Counted from the stretch's first letter, positions 52,258 to 62,522 are shown. The stretch: 64,000 nucleotides of DNA from Flectonema sp. DT1601 (GCA_964019425.1 OZ025861.1:1-64000); one strand, 5' to 3'. Made by a program: numbers and translations. The notes: generated from the letters alone by a model not told the origin.

Positions 52258-55200
52258 TTATTGATCGACTTGATCACCAGCCATTCCAAGTAGTAAGAGA
52301 AGTTGGCTAATTCGACGTTGTTGTTGAACTGTGACACTCGTAAGCCTACCAACACAATGACTTAATTTAGCGTTAGTACTGGCAGCGACAAGTAATTCAG
52401 GTGAGAGTGCTTCAGATCTTCTGAGAGAAAGTTGTGAATGTGGTGACTCTGACGGTACTAATCCATCCAAACATCGAATAGCAAGCTTTGCATTCTCTTG
52501 AACAAGAGACTGAACGTGATCAACTAGCGAAGTAAGACGCTTCGATTTCTTTTCCAAGACTGAGATTTCTTCTGTAGAAAGTTGCGATGAAGGAACAGGA
52601 AACAGCTGACACATCTGAGAAGCTGATTTGATTGTTGACTCCAACAGCAGATCATCAACTGAGAAGTCTCTCGCTGATATCTTTTCTTGTTTTCGAGGAG
52701 TGCTGACGGGATATGTTTGAGTATCAGTTGTTCTGGTTATCGCTTTCATTTGAGTGATTGGTTCAGATGTTTGAGGTTGTTTTATTTCCAACTGTTTCTG
52801 TTGGTCTCGTACCTGTTGCTCAAGCTCAGCTACCCGACCTTCAAGTCCGGCAATGACAGTATTTTTCTCTTCTACAATAAACTCAACCCTCTCACCAATA
52901 TATCGAACAGTTTCAGCCGTCAAAGGCATCGAAGAAGAATCAGCGAAACTACTTTCATCAACATTAAATGATCTTTGATTATTAGTAACCTGCTCAATAA
53001 TCTGAGCCACATCACTAGGTACCTTCGGAGGTGATGGCTCACTATGAGATAAATTAAAAGCTGTTCGGTGATGAATATTTGGAGATATAGAATGTTCAGC
53101 TGGTGAGGTATGCTTTAACACAACTGAATTGTGAGAATACTCTCCAGAAGGTGATCTCTTTGGTGTAGGTCTACCAGGAGAGATAGAGTCATCTAGCATT
53201 GACAATCCCCACATGTCTTCTTTATCATCTTCATGTGGTGATTTCTTATCTTTTGGTGATGGTGATATTTGTGATTCAGGTTCACACTTCTCACACGGTG
53301 ATAAGTCACCATGTCTGTGATAGCTTTGTTTACTCTTTCCCAACAATGGAACAATATCAGCTTGATAAGAAGGTACTTCGGGTAGACTCTGTCCCATTCT
53401 AGTTAATTGTTGTTCAATTGTTAAAACTGAGGGTTCATATCTACTAATCAAACCACTAAATTCATTAACTTGTCGACTACGAGACGTTGGTGACGAGCTT
53501 TCAGCATCACATTCTTCTACGAAATCATAACTTTGAGACCGTTTTGACCACGCTGGTGACTTAATGTCAGAACGAGTTACCGGCTCAGCAGGTCTACTCC
53601 ATTGGTGGTTTGGTAATCGTGTGATCTGTTTACTTATTGCAGTGTGATAAACAGATTCAGAATCAGACATATTATCCAATAAGGCAGAAGCTCTATTCAC
53701 AACCATCCCATCATTGTTTGTACTACAGCTTTGACAATCTGCATACACGTCATAGTCGTTGTCATTATCTTTTTCTATTGACGTCACTGGAGAAGCACTA
53801 TCTTGGATACACGAATCTAATTCACTTGATGTTCCTGATGCTGCCTTTGTAGTTCTCACTAGGACTTCATCAGCGTTGTTTGGTACTTCAGTATGTACAC
53901 GTCTGTTGTTAGCTTTGATGGGTTCACTAAGTTGAGGATTTGGTCTCAGTCTCGAGAAGGTATCCCGCACTGAAGAACTATCTACTTCCGGTGATGTGTT
54001 TTGATATGATAAAACTGATTGAGGTTCGTAGTTGTTGTTACTGATGGCTTCCCTTGCTGTGACTTCTCTGTTGATTTCCAACTTAGATCTGTTGTCTGAT
54101 ATTTCATCTATCTGATGACGTCTCGCAGCGTACTCTAAATCTACTGCCGTTGATGAACTCACATTCTTACTTCTTATTAAACTCTCCCTCTGTGACGTTC
54201 CTTTACTTGCAGTGCTGTTGCTGTCAGAAGTTGCTGTTTCTTGCGGTGAGGAAGCTGGTTGGCTCGCTGAAATCTTTTCAAAGTTGCGATGGGCAGCCGA
54301 AGCAGTAATACTATCAACACTATCACTGACGGGACTGTTGTTGGGTAGCACTCTATGAAGTTTTTGATGTCTCGCAGTGTTGTCGAATTCATGAGATGTG
54401 GAACTCCCCGAAATCTTTTCAAAGTCGCGATTAGCTTCCAAATCTGATTCAACGTTTCGACTAGTCGGTACTTTCTGAAGGTCGTAATGAGTGATAGCGT
54501 CTTCAGGAGATCTTCTCAACGTGTCACTGATGGCTGCCTCACTGTGAGGATTGCTTTGAATATGAATATCATCGCGTGTCGATATTTTAATAACTCGTCG
54601 AATATTTGATTCACTACTACCGCTGCTACTTCGGGCATCTGAGATCTTCTCAAATTGATTAAAGTTGTTGGTCGTTTCTTGTGAAGTATTTCTGACAGGT
54701 TCTGATTGATTGTCAGGTGAGTTACGAAAATGTTTAACGTCTACAACATCTGAGGGGGAATTACCTTGAAAATCATATTCACGACGTGTTTCAGATACCT
54801 TCTCAAGTGATATATTTGACTTTTCTTCAAATTGTGATGTCGAACTCGGAGACGCTGAGGTCACAACATTTGAAACTTTCTCAAAGTCATCATCTTGTCT
54901 AACTAGTTTCACACGACTTATTGAAACACTTCTCGTTGATTGATTGTGATCAGAGACGTTATCAGAGTTTAGTGATGCCTTTCTCTGATTAATATTAAAG
55001 TTTCTCTCTTGTGATGTGACTGTGACTTGACTACCAGGCGATCCCGGGACCTTATTTACATTGCCACTCCCCGAACTGTGAGAAGTGATGGTTTCCTGGT
55101 CAGGAGATGCAGGGGTGCCGGCGTTTGAAATCTTTTCTAAACCTGCGATACCAGCAGGCGATCCCGGGACTTTATTTAAAACATTGCCACTCCCTGAACT

Positions 55201-56457
55201 GTGAGAAGTGATGGTTTCCTGGTCAGGAGATGCAGGGGTGCCGGCGTTTGAAATTTTTTCAAAACCTGCAATACCAGCAGGCGATCCTGAGACTTTATTT
55301 AAAACATTGCCACTCCCCGAACTGTGAGAAGTGATGGTTTCCTGGTCAGGAGATGCTGGGGTGCCGGCGTTTGAAATCTTTTCTAAACCTGCGATACCAG
55401 CAGGCGATCCTGAGACTTTATTTAAAACATTGCCACTCCCCGAACTGTGAGAAGTGATGGTTTCTTGGTCAGGAGATGCAGGGGTGCCGGCGTTTGAAAT
55501 TTTTTCAAAACCTGCGAACTCAATTTTGACAACTTGCGCACCGGCGCTGATATCTGTTTCAGTTTCGGATGAGCTACTCATTCTGTTGGGGTTCAGCTTT
55601 GATATTTCATCTTCGATTTTATTAAGTTCATCTCCTTCTTTATTCGAATTTAACGGCTGCTGTGCTACAGTCGCATCAAACAGATCATCATCAGGATCAC
55701 CTCTGTCAATGTTTGCACTAATAGTACCACTGGTTGTTGTACTGGCATTTTGTCTAATCGCGTGTAGGACTGCCTTTCCAATGTGTTCATCATCAGTGGC
55801 TCGTGAAGTGTTTCGTGTTGTTGGTCGGCTGTCAATTTGGTTCTGATCAGATATACTAGTAAAGTGAACAGAAGGAGGGGGTTTTAATGCAATACGATCT
55901 TCATGGTAGATGCTGGATGTGGATGTGGAGGTTATCTTCACATGTTTGTCAAATGCTTCGAAGTCATTCGAAACAGAAAGTCGTTTATGAGAAATCATTT
56001 GAACATCACAACTCCCTTCAGAGAATGGTTCAATACTACTTTGAATAGCAGTTGATATCCTTCTACTTAACGTTGGTAGGTTTCCCATTATATCATCTGT
56101 GGGTACGTCAACTGTCGATGAGGCTAAAGCAGCGCTAACCCTGTGCTCGAGATTAATAACCTGAGAGGATACCTGAACTGGTCCGTTACCATCGCTATAA
56201 TCAGATCGTACAGACGGATCCAACGACTGAAACACATCATCATCATCATCATCATCAACATCAACGTTACTCGAGATACTTCTAAAACCCGCTGATTCAA
56301 CATCACCCAAGTCTGACATTGGTAACGTGTTAACTCTCATCGCTAATGTTTGTAATTGCTGTTTAGGTCTCATTGGTTCTCGAAGGCGAACAGCTTCCTC
56401 TCCCAACAGTTCTGTTTGAGGGACTTCCTTACCGAGTGGTGTGGGAGGTTCATCCAT
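52258..56457 (-). CDS. 1400-aa disordered protein with 41-residue repeats and C-terminal coiled coil
   Basis: It starts at MDEPPTPLGKEVPQ, 10 nt after AACTTCTTACAG; the frame upstream to 56595 is poly-K leader and I reject it. The body is Ser/Asp/Asn-rich. Near residues 315-475, four near-identical 41-aa units (ISNAGTPASPDQETITSHSS...) repeat. EKIS/EKVS motifs continue at intervals for 400 residues as diverged copies. The C-terminus has a coiled coil (EKNTVIAGLEGRVAELEQQV, about residue 1225) and a last helical region (MCQLFPVPSSQLSTEEISVL; NAKLSHCVGRLTSVTVQQQR). It could be a cytoskeletal scaffold. No family recognised. Confidence 0.7.
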   Translation of the reverse strand: MDEPPTPLGKEVPQTELLGEEAVRLREPMRPKQQLQTLAMRVNTLPMSDLGDVESAGFRSISSNVDVDDDDDDDVFQSLDPSVRSDYSDGNGPVQVSSQVINLEHRVSAALASSTVDVPTDDIMGNLPTLSRRISTAIQSSIEPFSEGSCDVQMISHKRLSVSNDFEAFDKHVKITSTSTSSIYHEDRIALKPPPSVHFTSISDQNQIDSRPTTRNTSRATDDEHIGKAVLHAIRQNASTTTSGTISANIDRGDPDDDLFDATVAQQPLNSNKEGDELNKIEDEISKLNPNRMSSSSETETDISAGAQVVKIEFAGFEKISNAGTPASPDQETITSHSSGSGNVLNKVSGSPAGIAGLEKISNAGTPASPDQETITSHSSGSGNVLNKVSGSPAGIAGFEKISNAGTPASPDQETITSHSSGSGNVLNKVPGSPAGIAGLEKISNAGTPASPDQETITSHSSGSGNVNKVPGSPGSQVTVTSQERNFNINQRKASLNSDNVSDHNQSTRSVSISRVKLVRQDDDFEKVSNVVTSASPSSTSQFEEKSNISLEKVSETRREYDFQGNSPSDVVDVKHFRNSPDNQSEPVRNTSQETTNNFNQFEKISDARSSSGSSESNIRRVIKISTRDDIHIQSNPHSEAAISDTLRRSPEDAITHYDLQKVPTSRNVESDLEANRDFEKISGSSTSHEFDNTARHQKLHRVLPNNSPVSDSVDSITASAAHRNFEKISASQPASSPQETATSDSNSTASKGTSQRESLIRSKNVSSSTAVDLEYAARRHQIDEISDNRSKLEINREVTAREAISNNNYEPQSVLSYQNTSPEVDSSSVRDTFSRLRPNPQLSEPIKANNRRVHTEVPNNADEVLVRTTKAASGTSSELDSCIQDSASPVTSIEKDNDNDYDVYADCQSCSTNNDGMVVNRASALLDNMSDSESVYHTAISKQITRLPNHQWSRPAEPVTRSDIKSPAWSKRSQSYDFVEECDAESSSPTSRSRQVNEFSGLISRYEPSVLTIEQQLTRMGQSLPEVPSYQADIVPLLGKSKQSYHRHGDLSPCEKCEPESQISPSPKDKKSPHEDDKEDMWGLSMLDDSISPGRPTPKRSPSGEYSHNSVVLKHTSPAEHSISPNIHHRTAFNLSHSEPSPPKVPSDVAQIIEQVTNNQRSFNVDESSFADSSSMPLTAETVRYIGERVEFIVEEKNTVIAGLEGRVAELEQQVRDQQKQLEIKQPQTSEPITQMKAITRTTDTQTYPVSTPRKQEKISARDFSVDDLLLESTIKSASQMCQLFPVPSSQLSTEEISVLEKKSKRLTSLVDHVQSLVQENAKLAIRCLDGLVPSESPHSQLSLRRSEALSPELLVAASTNAKLSHCVGRLTSVTVQQQRRISQLLLLLGMAGDQVDQ
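55035..55515. repeat. Four 123-bp tandem coding repeats
   Basis: Within the gene above, a 123-bp unit (41 codons) is repeated about four times. Differences are almost all synonymous or single substitutions (CCCGGG/CCTGAG, CTTTTCTAAA/TTTTTCAAAA alternating), so expansion is recent. Alternation of two variants suggests a dimer was duplicated. Confidence 0.85.
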
Positions 56458-56707
56458 CGTGTTGATTCTGTAAGAAGTTAATAATAATTTTTTTTTTTTT
56501 TTTTTTTTGATAAATTTGAATAACCCAACCTGACTTGCTATGAAACTATTCTTAAAACAGAATTTACAAAAGGATATCATAACAAAGAATACCAATATGA
56601 AGCAACTATTTGAACTGTACAGTAGTACAGATAATTAAACATCTATAATGAAAACTAGTCGTGGCTTACGTTTGTGTAAATTGCACCTCATATAATGGGA
56701 TATTTTC

Positions 56708-57721
56708 TTATGAGTAACTGGCTTCTAAAGCAGCAAGGCGTTGTTCCAGAATATTAACATCAGCAGCGCAGTCATCTTGCAGTACAACTTTTAATTTTTG
56801 TAGTTTCTCATCAACGATTGCTTCTTCTAACTGTCGTTGCTCTTTTTTACGTCGAAACGCAGCAGTTGTTTCCTCAGCCTTCTTAACTGCTTGTCTGTCG
56901 TTCCAAACTTCTTCTTCAACAGCTGCTGATAACGGAATAGGTTGCGATGGTTGTGAAAGATTTAATAGTTTTGAAGGCAACACAGAAGTCACGGTCAATA
57001 AAGGAACTCTAATAAAAACGTGTAGATACATCTTGTATTGTTGATAATATGAAATTGAAAAGAAATTTTCAACCATCGTTTTTTGATTCGGTTCGAAAAC
57101 CTTCGTTGCATAAGGAGGACTCCTTGTTGAATGTATAAGCATTAAACTCATAAATAATCCATAACTCGATTTCAAAGTGTCTTTATTCAAGACTACTAAA
57201 GTGTGTACTTCATAAGCAATGGACCAGAGTGTTGAGAGAAGTCGGGCGGAGAATGAATTCTGACGACAAAAATGAACTATTTTCACGAAGAAATCAATCA
57301 ATATGTCTAACCTCACTCTTCTTGATGATCCGATTGGAGGGTGCAGTAGGACGTCTGTGTGTGAACGGTCTTTGAATATATTTATCAGGTTATGAGTTGT
57401 CGATAATGTGAGCCCCAGTAAGTCTGATAGTTCATTCGCAGAACCTTTTCTGATTACTTCCTCGTCAACTCCTCTGGTCGCAGCATTTTCAGCTGCCGAG
57501 CCGTGACCGAGTTTATTTAATATGGTTCTCACCCCTTCCCTTCCCACAGGGATATTTTCACTGTCTTCATCTCTACATCCAACCTCACAGAGTTGTTTCA
57601 AAGACGTGTTGTCTTCGATGAAGTCTCGTAGTTCTCCTTCAGTTCCCTGATGCCCTTCAATAGCTGTCGCTTGTTGTTTTGTTAGATGTGCCCATGTTAA
57701 AACCCTTTCTCGATCTCTCAT
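56708..57721 (-). CDS. CFAP119 (CCDC189)-like ciliary protein
   Basis: 337 aa. The N-terminal half has ELSDLLGLTLSTTHNLINIF and DILIDFFVKIVHFCRQNSFS. The diagnostic region (about 155-245) is LSTLWSIAYEVHTLVVLN, then YGLFMSLMLIHSTRSPPYAT, then VFEPNQKTMVENFF, then YYQQYKMYLHVF. It matches the order HELLV..., L.HSV.RPPFS, LF.PE....ITDY, YFRHFKLYKYVF that I remember for CCDC189/FAP119. The C-terminus is a coiled coil (AVKKAEETTAAFRRKKEQRQ) ending ALEASYS. The family is ciliary, and needed for sperm motility in mammals. Together with the armadillo gene it indicates a motile flagellum. Confidence 0.75.
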   Translation of the reverse strand: MRDRERVLTWAHLTKQQATAIEGHQGTEGELRDFIEDNTSLKQLCEVGCRDEDSENIPVGREGVRTILNKLGHGSAAENAATRGVDEEVIRKGSANELSDLLGLTLSTTHNLINIFKDRSHTDVLLHPPIGSSRRVRLDILIDFFVKIVHFCRQNSFSARLLSTLWSIAYEVHTLVVLNKDTLKSSYGLFMSLMLIHSTRSPPYATKVFEPNQKTMVENFFSISYYQQYKMYLHVFIRVPLLTVTSVLPSKLLNLSQPSQPIPLSAAVEEEVWNDRQAVKKAEETTAAFRRKKEQRQLEEAIVDEKLQKLKVVLQDDCAADVNILEQRLAALEASYS

Positions 57722-58212
57722 GTTATTTGTTGTTGTTACTCTTTTTAAAAATGAATATTGTATTTATGACTCGTGATAAAGATTTTGTTATCCAACCAAA
57801 AGTAATGAATTCATACCTGTTGTTCAGTACTTCAGGTTTTTCGTAAAAGTACACAACTTGTGTACTTTTACAGCTCACGACACGTTATTAGTAGAGCTGA
57901 CAAATTCATCAGCAGAAAAGATAAAATTTGAAGATGGGGAAGAAGGCGCTAACACGGGGCGGAGCAACCTCCGGGAGAGCGACGCTGTTTCCTTTTAGCA
58001 CTCGATGAAGAAACGTTTGAATGGCATCACTGATACCCGAGTAGTAAAAAAACTGTTTTTTGCAGAAGTAATAAACTCGATGAAAAAACTCAAACTGTGA
58101 ATCTTTTAAACAAACACGATAAAATATATAAAAAAAAGAAACAACGACAACAACAACAACAGCAAAAAAAATAAAAAGATTTATCAAAAATATGTTTCAA
58201 CGCAATGGTGAA
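57722..58212. other. Intergenic with perfect palindrome
   Basis: 5' flank of CFAP119 and 3' flank of TrpDC. Includes the 29-bp palindrome at 57843-57871 and an (AAC)n/A-rich stretch near 58140-58170. The minus frame at 57909-58187 starts in simple sequence and is not trusted. Confidence 0.4.
57843..57871. repeat. 29-bp perfect inverted repeat
   Basis: GTAAAAGTACACAA, one C, then TTGTGTACTTTTAC: 14-bp arms without mismatch. Could form a hairpin in RNA or mark a protein site; it lies between two minus-strand genes. Confidence 0.9.
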
Positions 58213-60114
58213 CTATAACTCTTTCCATTCTTTAATCATGTTGTCAGGAACGTCAGATCTCATAAGTGACGTTCCAACAAGAATACTTTGAGCACCTTGT
58301 CCAGTAACTGACTTCACATGATCTATTGTTGATATTCCACTTAAGGCAACCCAATGAAGGTTTTTAAAACTGTCAGAGTGTTTCTCAGATGCGTACGAAA
58401 TTAGTGTTCCAGTTCTGGTGAGGTCGACTTTAAAAGTACGAAGATCTCTGTTATTAATTCCAATTACTGATGCTCCGGACTTCACTGCGATGTCAACTTC
58501 TTCTTCTGTGACGACCTCCACCAAGGGTTCCATCTTTAGAGATCGGCAGTATTCAATAAGTGACTTTAGAGTCTCTCCATGTTCCTTCATGGCATCTTCC
58601 GCAGATACAATCAGGAGAAGAGAATCTGCTCCTGCCAATCTGGCTTCTAGAACTTGGTATTTGTCAAAAATGAAATCCTTTCTTAAGATTGTCGGTCTCG
58701 GTGAGATGTCCACGACTGCTTTTCTTATTTGATTCAAATCAGCGAGAGTTCCCTTAAACCAAACAGGCTCTGTAAGAACTGATATAACATTTACACCAGC
58801 AGCTGAATACTTTGCTGCCTTGTCAACCAGATCACAATCAGCGCTGATGTCACCCTCCGAAGGTGAGGCTCTCTTCAGTTCTGCGCATATTCCAGTTTTC
58901 GAAGCGTTGTTCAAGCTTTCCACAATATTATTACTCTCAAACAAACCAACGTTGTCCGATACTTCCTTTTCCAGTTCCGCAAAAGGCTTTTGTCTTTTCG
59001 AAACGACCAAGTCGATAGCACGTCTTTTCATAATTCGAGAAAGAATGTCAGTTGACTTGTCCTTCGTAATTTGAGTTGAATGTCTAATGTAGTTGTCGAG
59101 TACTTGAATTGGCTGTTGTTTACTTATTGAAGATTTAATTAGTTGCATCGCTTCTTTTAGTGATGAAGCGCTACCTGATATGTGTGCCAGGGCAGCTGCC
59201 TGTACGAATACAAAATTCTGTAGAGCCTCTGGAGCGCGACCTGAGAGAATATCGATTATAGTGGCGGCATTCTCTGTCGGTGCTCCCCCACCTGAGAAGT
59301 ACTGTTCTTGTTGTTTGTCGGTGTTTGAAATTCCAAAGTCTTCTGGTTTAATAAGATTGTACTCAACTTCCCCGTTCTCTGGAGTAATCAACCAACTCTC
59401 TGTTGGTACAATAGGGCTTATTTTATCCATTCCATCAGTGCTGTGTACTACGAGGATCTTTTTAATTGACTTCTTCTTCTTCAAAGCCTCAACCATCACA
59501 TCAACAATGTCTCTCTGACCAATACCAACAACCATATAAGAAGGAGTGGTAGGGTTCAATAATGGTCCTAGAAGGTTAAATACTGTTTTAAATCCGAGAT
59601 TCTTACGGAGAGAGGCCACGTGTTTTAATTCTGGATGAAAGGCGGGTGCGAATATAAAGCAATACCTATTCTTTGAGAGTACTTCGTGAGCTTGTTGTGG
59701 TGATAAGAACAACGAAGCCCCCAAGTGCTCAACGACGTCAGCACTTCCTGACGCAGCAGAGGCTGAGCGGTTGCCGTGTTTAGCTACCGTCAGTGGTTCA
59801 TTTAGTATACACGATGCTATCAGTGATGCGGGCGTGCTTATGTTGAAAGTGTTCTTTCCGTCTCCTCCTGTTCCAACAATGTCACAGCAGGCAGGCCCAC
59901 TGCAGTCGATCGCCTTTTCAAACAAGATGTCCGAAAAAACCGTCAACATCTCTCCTGTCTCCTTCCCCTTCACTGCCGTGAGATATTCCGCTTTCGTATT
60001 TTCATCTATTTCTGGACTCAGAAGCTCCGTCACAATCCCTTTCTGAATGTCGGTGTCGAGGGCATCGAAACTGACGCCTTCTAAGATGTTCTTCGTGGCT
60101 GTTTTTAATGACAT
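58213..60114 (-). CDS. TrpD-TrpC fusion: anthranilate phosphoribosyltransferase / indole-3-glycerol-phosphate synthase
   Basis: 633 aa, single exon. Residues about 1-340 are the phosphoribosyltransferase: DIVGTGGDGKNTFNISTPAS (PRPP-binding GTGGDG), KHGNRSASAASGSADVVEHL, HPELKHVASLRKNLGFKTVF, GGGAPTENAATIIDIL. Residues about 355-633 are indole-3-glycerol-phosphate synthase: ILSRIMKRRAIDLV, CAELKRASPSEGDIS (catalytic Lys), GVNVISVLTEPVWFKG, ILRKDFIFDKYQVLEA, PLVEVVTEEE, GINNRDLRTF, ALSGIST, ILVGTSLMRS. Both halves look intact. The TrpF (isomerase) step between them is not in the polypeptide. Anthranilate plus PRPP gives PR-anthranilate; the second half acts two steps later. Acceptor CCCTTTCAG lies 18 nt before the ATG. 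Confidence 0.95.
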   Translation of the reverse strand: MSLKTATKNILEGVSFDALDTDIQKGIVTELLSPEIDENTKAEYLTAVKGKETGEMLTVFSDILFEKAIDCSGPACCDIVGTGGDGKNTFNISTPASLIASCILNEPLTVAKHGNRSASAASGSADVVEHLGASLFLSPQQAHEVLSKNRYCFIFAPAFHPELKHVASLRKNLGFKTVFNLLGPLLNPTTPSYMVVGIGQRDIVDVMVEALKKKKSIKKILVVHSTDGMDKISPIVPTESWLITPENGEVEYNLIKPEDFGISNTDKQQEQYFSGGGAPTENAATIIDILSGRAPEALQNFVFVQAAALAHISGSASSLKEAMQLIKSSISKQQPIQVLDNYIRHSTQITKDKSTDILSRIMKRRAIDLVVSKRQKPFAELEKEVSDNVGLFESNNIVESLNNASKTGICAELKRASPSEGDISADCDLVDKAAKYSAAGVNVISVLTEPVWFKGTLADLNQIRKAVVDISPRPTILRKDFIFDKYQVLEARLAGADSLLLIVSAEDAMKEHGETLKSLIEYCRSLKMEPLVEVVTEEEVDIAVKSGASVIGINNRDLRTFKVDLTRTGTLISYASEKHSDSFKNLHWVALSGISTIDHVKSVTGQGAQSILVGTSLMRSDVPDNMIKEWKEL

Positions 60115-60473
60115 ACTTTGGCAAGTCTTTCACTGAAAGGGAATTACTAATTATAAGATAAAACAGAAAAGGAAGTTGCAATTCAAACACTTTCACAGAT
60201 CACTTCCCATTCACTCTTATGTTTTGTTAACTTTTCAGAATAATAGAATGCAATAAGGTAAGGTGAACACCAAACAAACAACTACCACAAACAGAAATCT
60301 ATAATCGCAGATGGGACAACTTCAGACGTCATCCTTTATACAGGAACAAATAATTCTAATAATAATAATAATAATAATAATAAGATTTCGAATAATAAAA
60401 ACCAGAAAGACATAGTCTCCAGCTTCAGTAAGTTGATACAAAAATAAATAATTCAGGAAGTAGCTGTGGGCTG
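60115..60473. other. Intergenic with (TAA)n microsatellite
   Basis: Trinucleotide AAT/TAA run of about 9 units near 60356-60383. No gene seen. Confidence 0.5.
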
Positions 60474-62273
60474 TCAGAGTAAATCTGTTATAGGTTTGCC
60501 AGCAGCCACATATGTTTGGACCATAAAACGAGCCTCTTCTGCAGTCAAAGAAGGTTTTGACATAGTCACTGCTTCAGTTAATCGAGCTGGTGACCTATCC
60601 TTTCTCTGTGGGCTGACAACAGTACGGGCTACTGGAGATGAAAATGAAATAGTTCTACCCACAAAGACATCTCGTTTTTTCTTCGATTTTGATTTTGATC
60701 GAACCCGGGTTCGAACCGATGCCACTGACAGTAAAGCAACCGCTGCAATAGCAGAATGCATAGAGATCTGATCGTAGATTCCGCCGTCCAGACATTCTTT
60801 GAAGATAGAAGTCAAGTCTGAAGTTGCTGAAATAGTTGTTGTGAAACTCACAGAAGAGTTTCGACGAGCACGACGAGGTTCTCGTTTAGGTTTGTCGACT
60901 GCAACAGATTTATGATCGTTAGCTGTATTGTTACTACGTGATCTTTGTAGGGAACTACTTCGAGGATGTATTTTCATTTCATCCAACAATCTGTCAATCC
61001 TCACTGGAGAGGTCTGTCTTGAATTATACCCCACCACCGAACCCTCCCCTGATTCACTTGTATAACTCACTACAGAAGTCACCTGTACATGTGATGAGTC
61101 ATTATGTATGTCGTTGGGTAGTAATTCTTTTCCTTTATTAACATAACTGTGTCCAAGTAGAGGTGTCGAGTTGAGAGCTCGAGAAGGAACAGTCGTCGTC
61201 GTGTCATTTCTAAATGTTTGGTGTTGTTGTTGTACTTCAGGTTCGATGAATCCTTTTTTGAGGAAATAATCCCTACTATGATACCTTATATCATCATCAA
61301 TAGTAACTGGTTTAGGATAATAACCATCAGCTAATAAATCACTACGGGGTAGGAGACCTTTACGTCGTAAATAGTCTGCAGCAGCTTCACCAATCTCTTC
61401 TTCTTGTTGTTGTTGTCGTTTAGACTGATCAGCTAAATAACTCTCTTGGTCTGATCTCCCCGACATGCGTCTTCCAAAGTGAGTTGTTTGATTATAATGT
61501 TCCTGTTCCCAATTGTGATGTCCTCCCAGTTGTCGATCTGATTGTGTATTTGAAACCCGCCTTCCGATATAAGTTGCTGGTCTCTCATTTAGACGGTTGT
61601 GATCACTCATTTCAACATGTTGGTCGACATCATTTCGTAAATAGTTAACTTCTGCTGATGTACTCAAATGATCTGAATAACGAAGAGAATCAATCTCAGA
61701 GTTCCTCCTCTCTTGTTGATATGGTTCAATATTCTGAGGAATTGTATGCAAGTTTTGTATTGTACTCTGAACAGCACCATTGGGTACATATTGTGATTCT
61801 GAGTATGGAGAGATGTTTGATCTCTGTGAAGGGACCGAATCTACTACAGAACGGTGAGATTCAAATACATATTCTGAGTTCACAGGTAGTACAGAATGAC
61901 TGTTGTTGATTGATGAGTACTGTTGCTGTACTGGTAGTGGTAAATGGATGTCTTTTTGATATAAAATATTCCCATTAGAATCCAATCGTCTGTTAGTACT
62001 GAGCGGGTATCGCATGTCTTCGAATCCTACACGAGAAACACTGTCAGTTTGTTGAACAGCTGTGGTTGGGTATGAACTCTGAACCAAGTTTTGATATCTC
62101 ATCGGATCTCCTGCTGCCACAACCATTTGATTAAATGGAACTACCTCATTAGTGATTAACCTCTGACCAACAGAAGAAACGGGACTAAGTTCATCATACG
62201 GTAAGTCTATTGATGGAGAGTGACACCCATCATTCCAAAACAACTCTCCATTTGTAACAACTGGTGACGGCAT
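60474..62273 (-). CDS. Uncharacterised 599-aa Ser/Gln/Tyr-rich protein
   Basis: It starts MPSPVVTNGELFWND. Largely disordered; short order-promoting pieces are EIGEAAADYLRRKGLLPRSD (about 290-309), RYHSRDYFLKKGFIEPEVQQ (about 325-345) and a C-terminal hydrophobic helix SMHSAIAAVALLSVASVRTR, followed by basic SKSKSKKKRD. The end, LTAEEARFMVQTYVAAGKPI, forms a helix. The two KKG-containing motifs (YLRRKGLLP, YFLKKGFIEP) look like a short repeat. The main ATG is preceded, after the acceptor CTCTTCAG, by a three-codon upstream ORF (ATGAAGAAGTAA). Not recognised. Confidence 0.6.
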   Translation of the reverse strand: MPSPVVTNGELFWNDGCHSPSIDLPYDELSPVSSVGQRLITNEVVPFNQMVVAAGDPMRYQNLVQSSYPTTAVQQTDSVSRVGFEDMRYPLSTNRRLDSNGNILYQKDIHLPLPVQQQYSSINNSHSVLPVNSEYVFESHRSVVDSVPSQRSNISPYSESQYVPNGAVQSTIQNLHTIPQNIEPYQQERRNSEIDSLRYSDHLSTSAEVNYLRNDVDQHVEMSDHNRLNERPATYIGRRVSNTQSDRQLGGHHNWEQEHYNQTTHFGRRMSGRSDQESYLADQSKRQQQQEEEIGEAAADYLRRKGLLPRSDLLADGYYPKPVTIDDDIRYHSRDYFLKKGFIEPEVQQQHQTFRNDTTTTVPSRALNSTPLLGHSYVNKGKELLPNDIHNDSSHVQVTSVVSYTSESGEGSVVGYNSRQTSPVRIDRLLDEMKIHPRSSSLQRSRSNNTANDHKSVAVDKPKREPRRARRNSSVSFTTTISATSDLTSIFKECLDGGIYDQISMHSAIAAVALLSVASVRTRVRSKSKSKKKRDVFVGRTISFSSPVARTVVSPQRKDRSPARLTEAVTMSKPSLTAEEARFMVQTYVAAGKPITDLL

Positions 62274-62522
62274 TGTTACTTCTTCATTGTTAATATTTAG
62301 TTAAAGGGGACTGAAGAGGATTTTTAATAATAAAAAAAAAAATATTTTTACTTAACGTCGGATTTCATAAAAAGTTAAGAATACAAAAAAAAAAAAAAAA
62401 AAAAAAAAAAAACGGATACAATACAAGGCCCACTCATCAACTAAATGTCAGCAGACGGAAGATAACAATCCAAACCATCTGATGATAAAAAGTGAATAAA
62501 AAAAATTACTTAAAAATCTCAA

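Noticed and set aside
56458-56595. N-terminal extension of the 1400-aa protein
   Set aside because: It contains the A-tract and the acceptor TTCTTACAG 10 nt before MDEPPTP.
57909-58187. Minus-strand 92-aa frame with a hydrophobic start
   Set aside because: The poly-Val/Phe segment derives from a GTT/TTT-rich simple sequence, and no acceptor or homology is seen.
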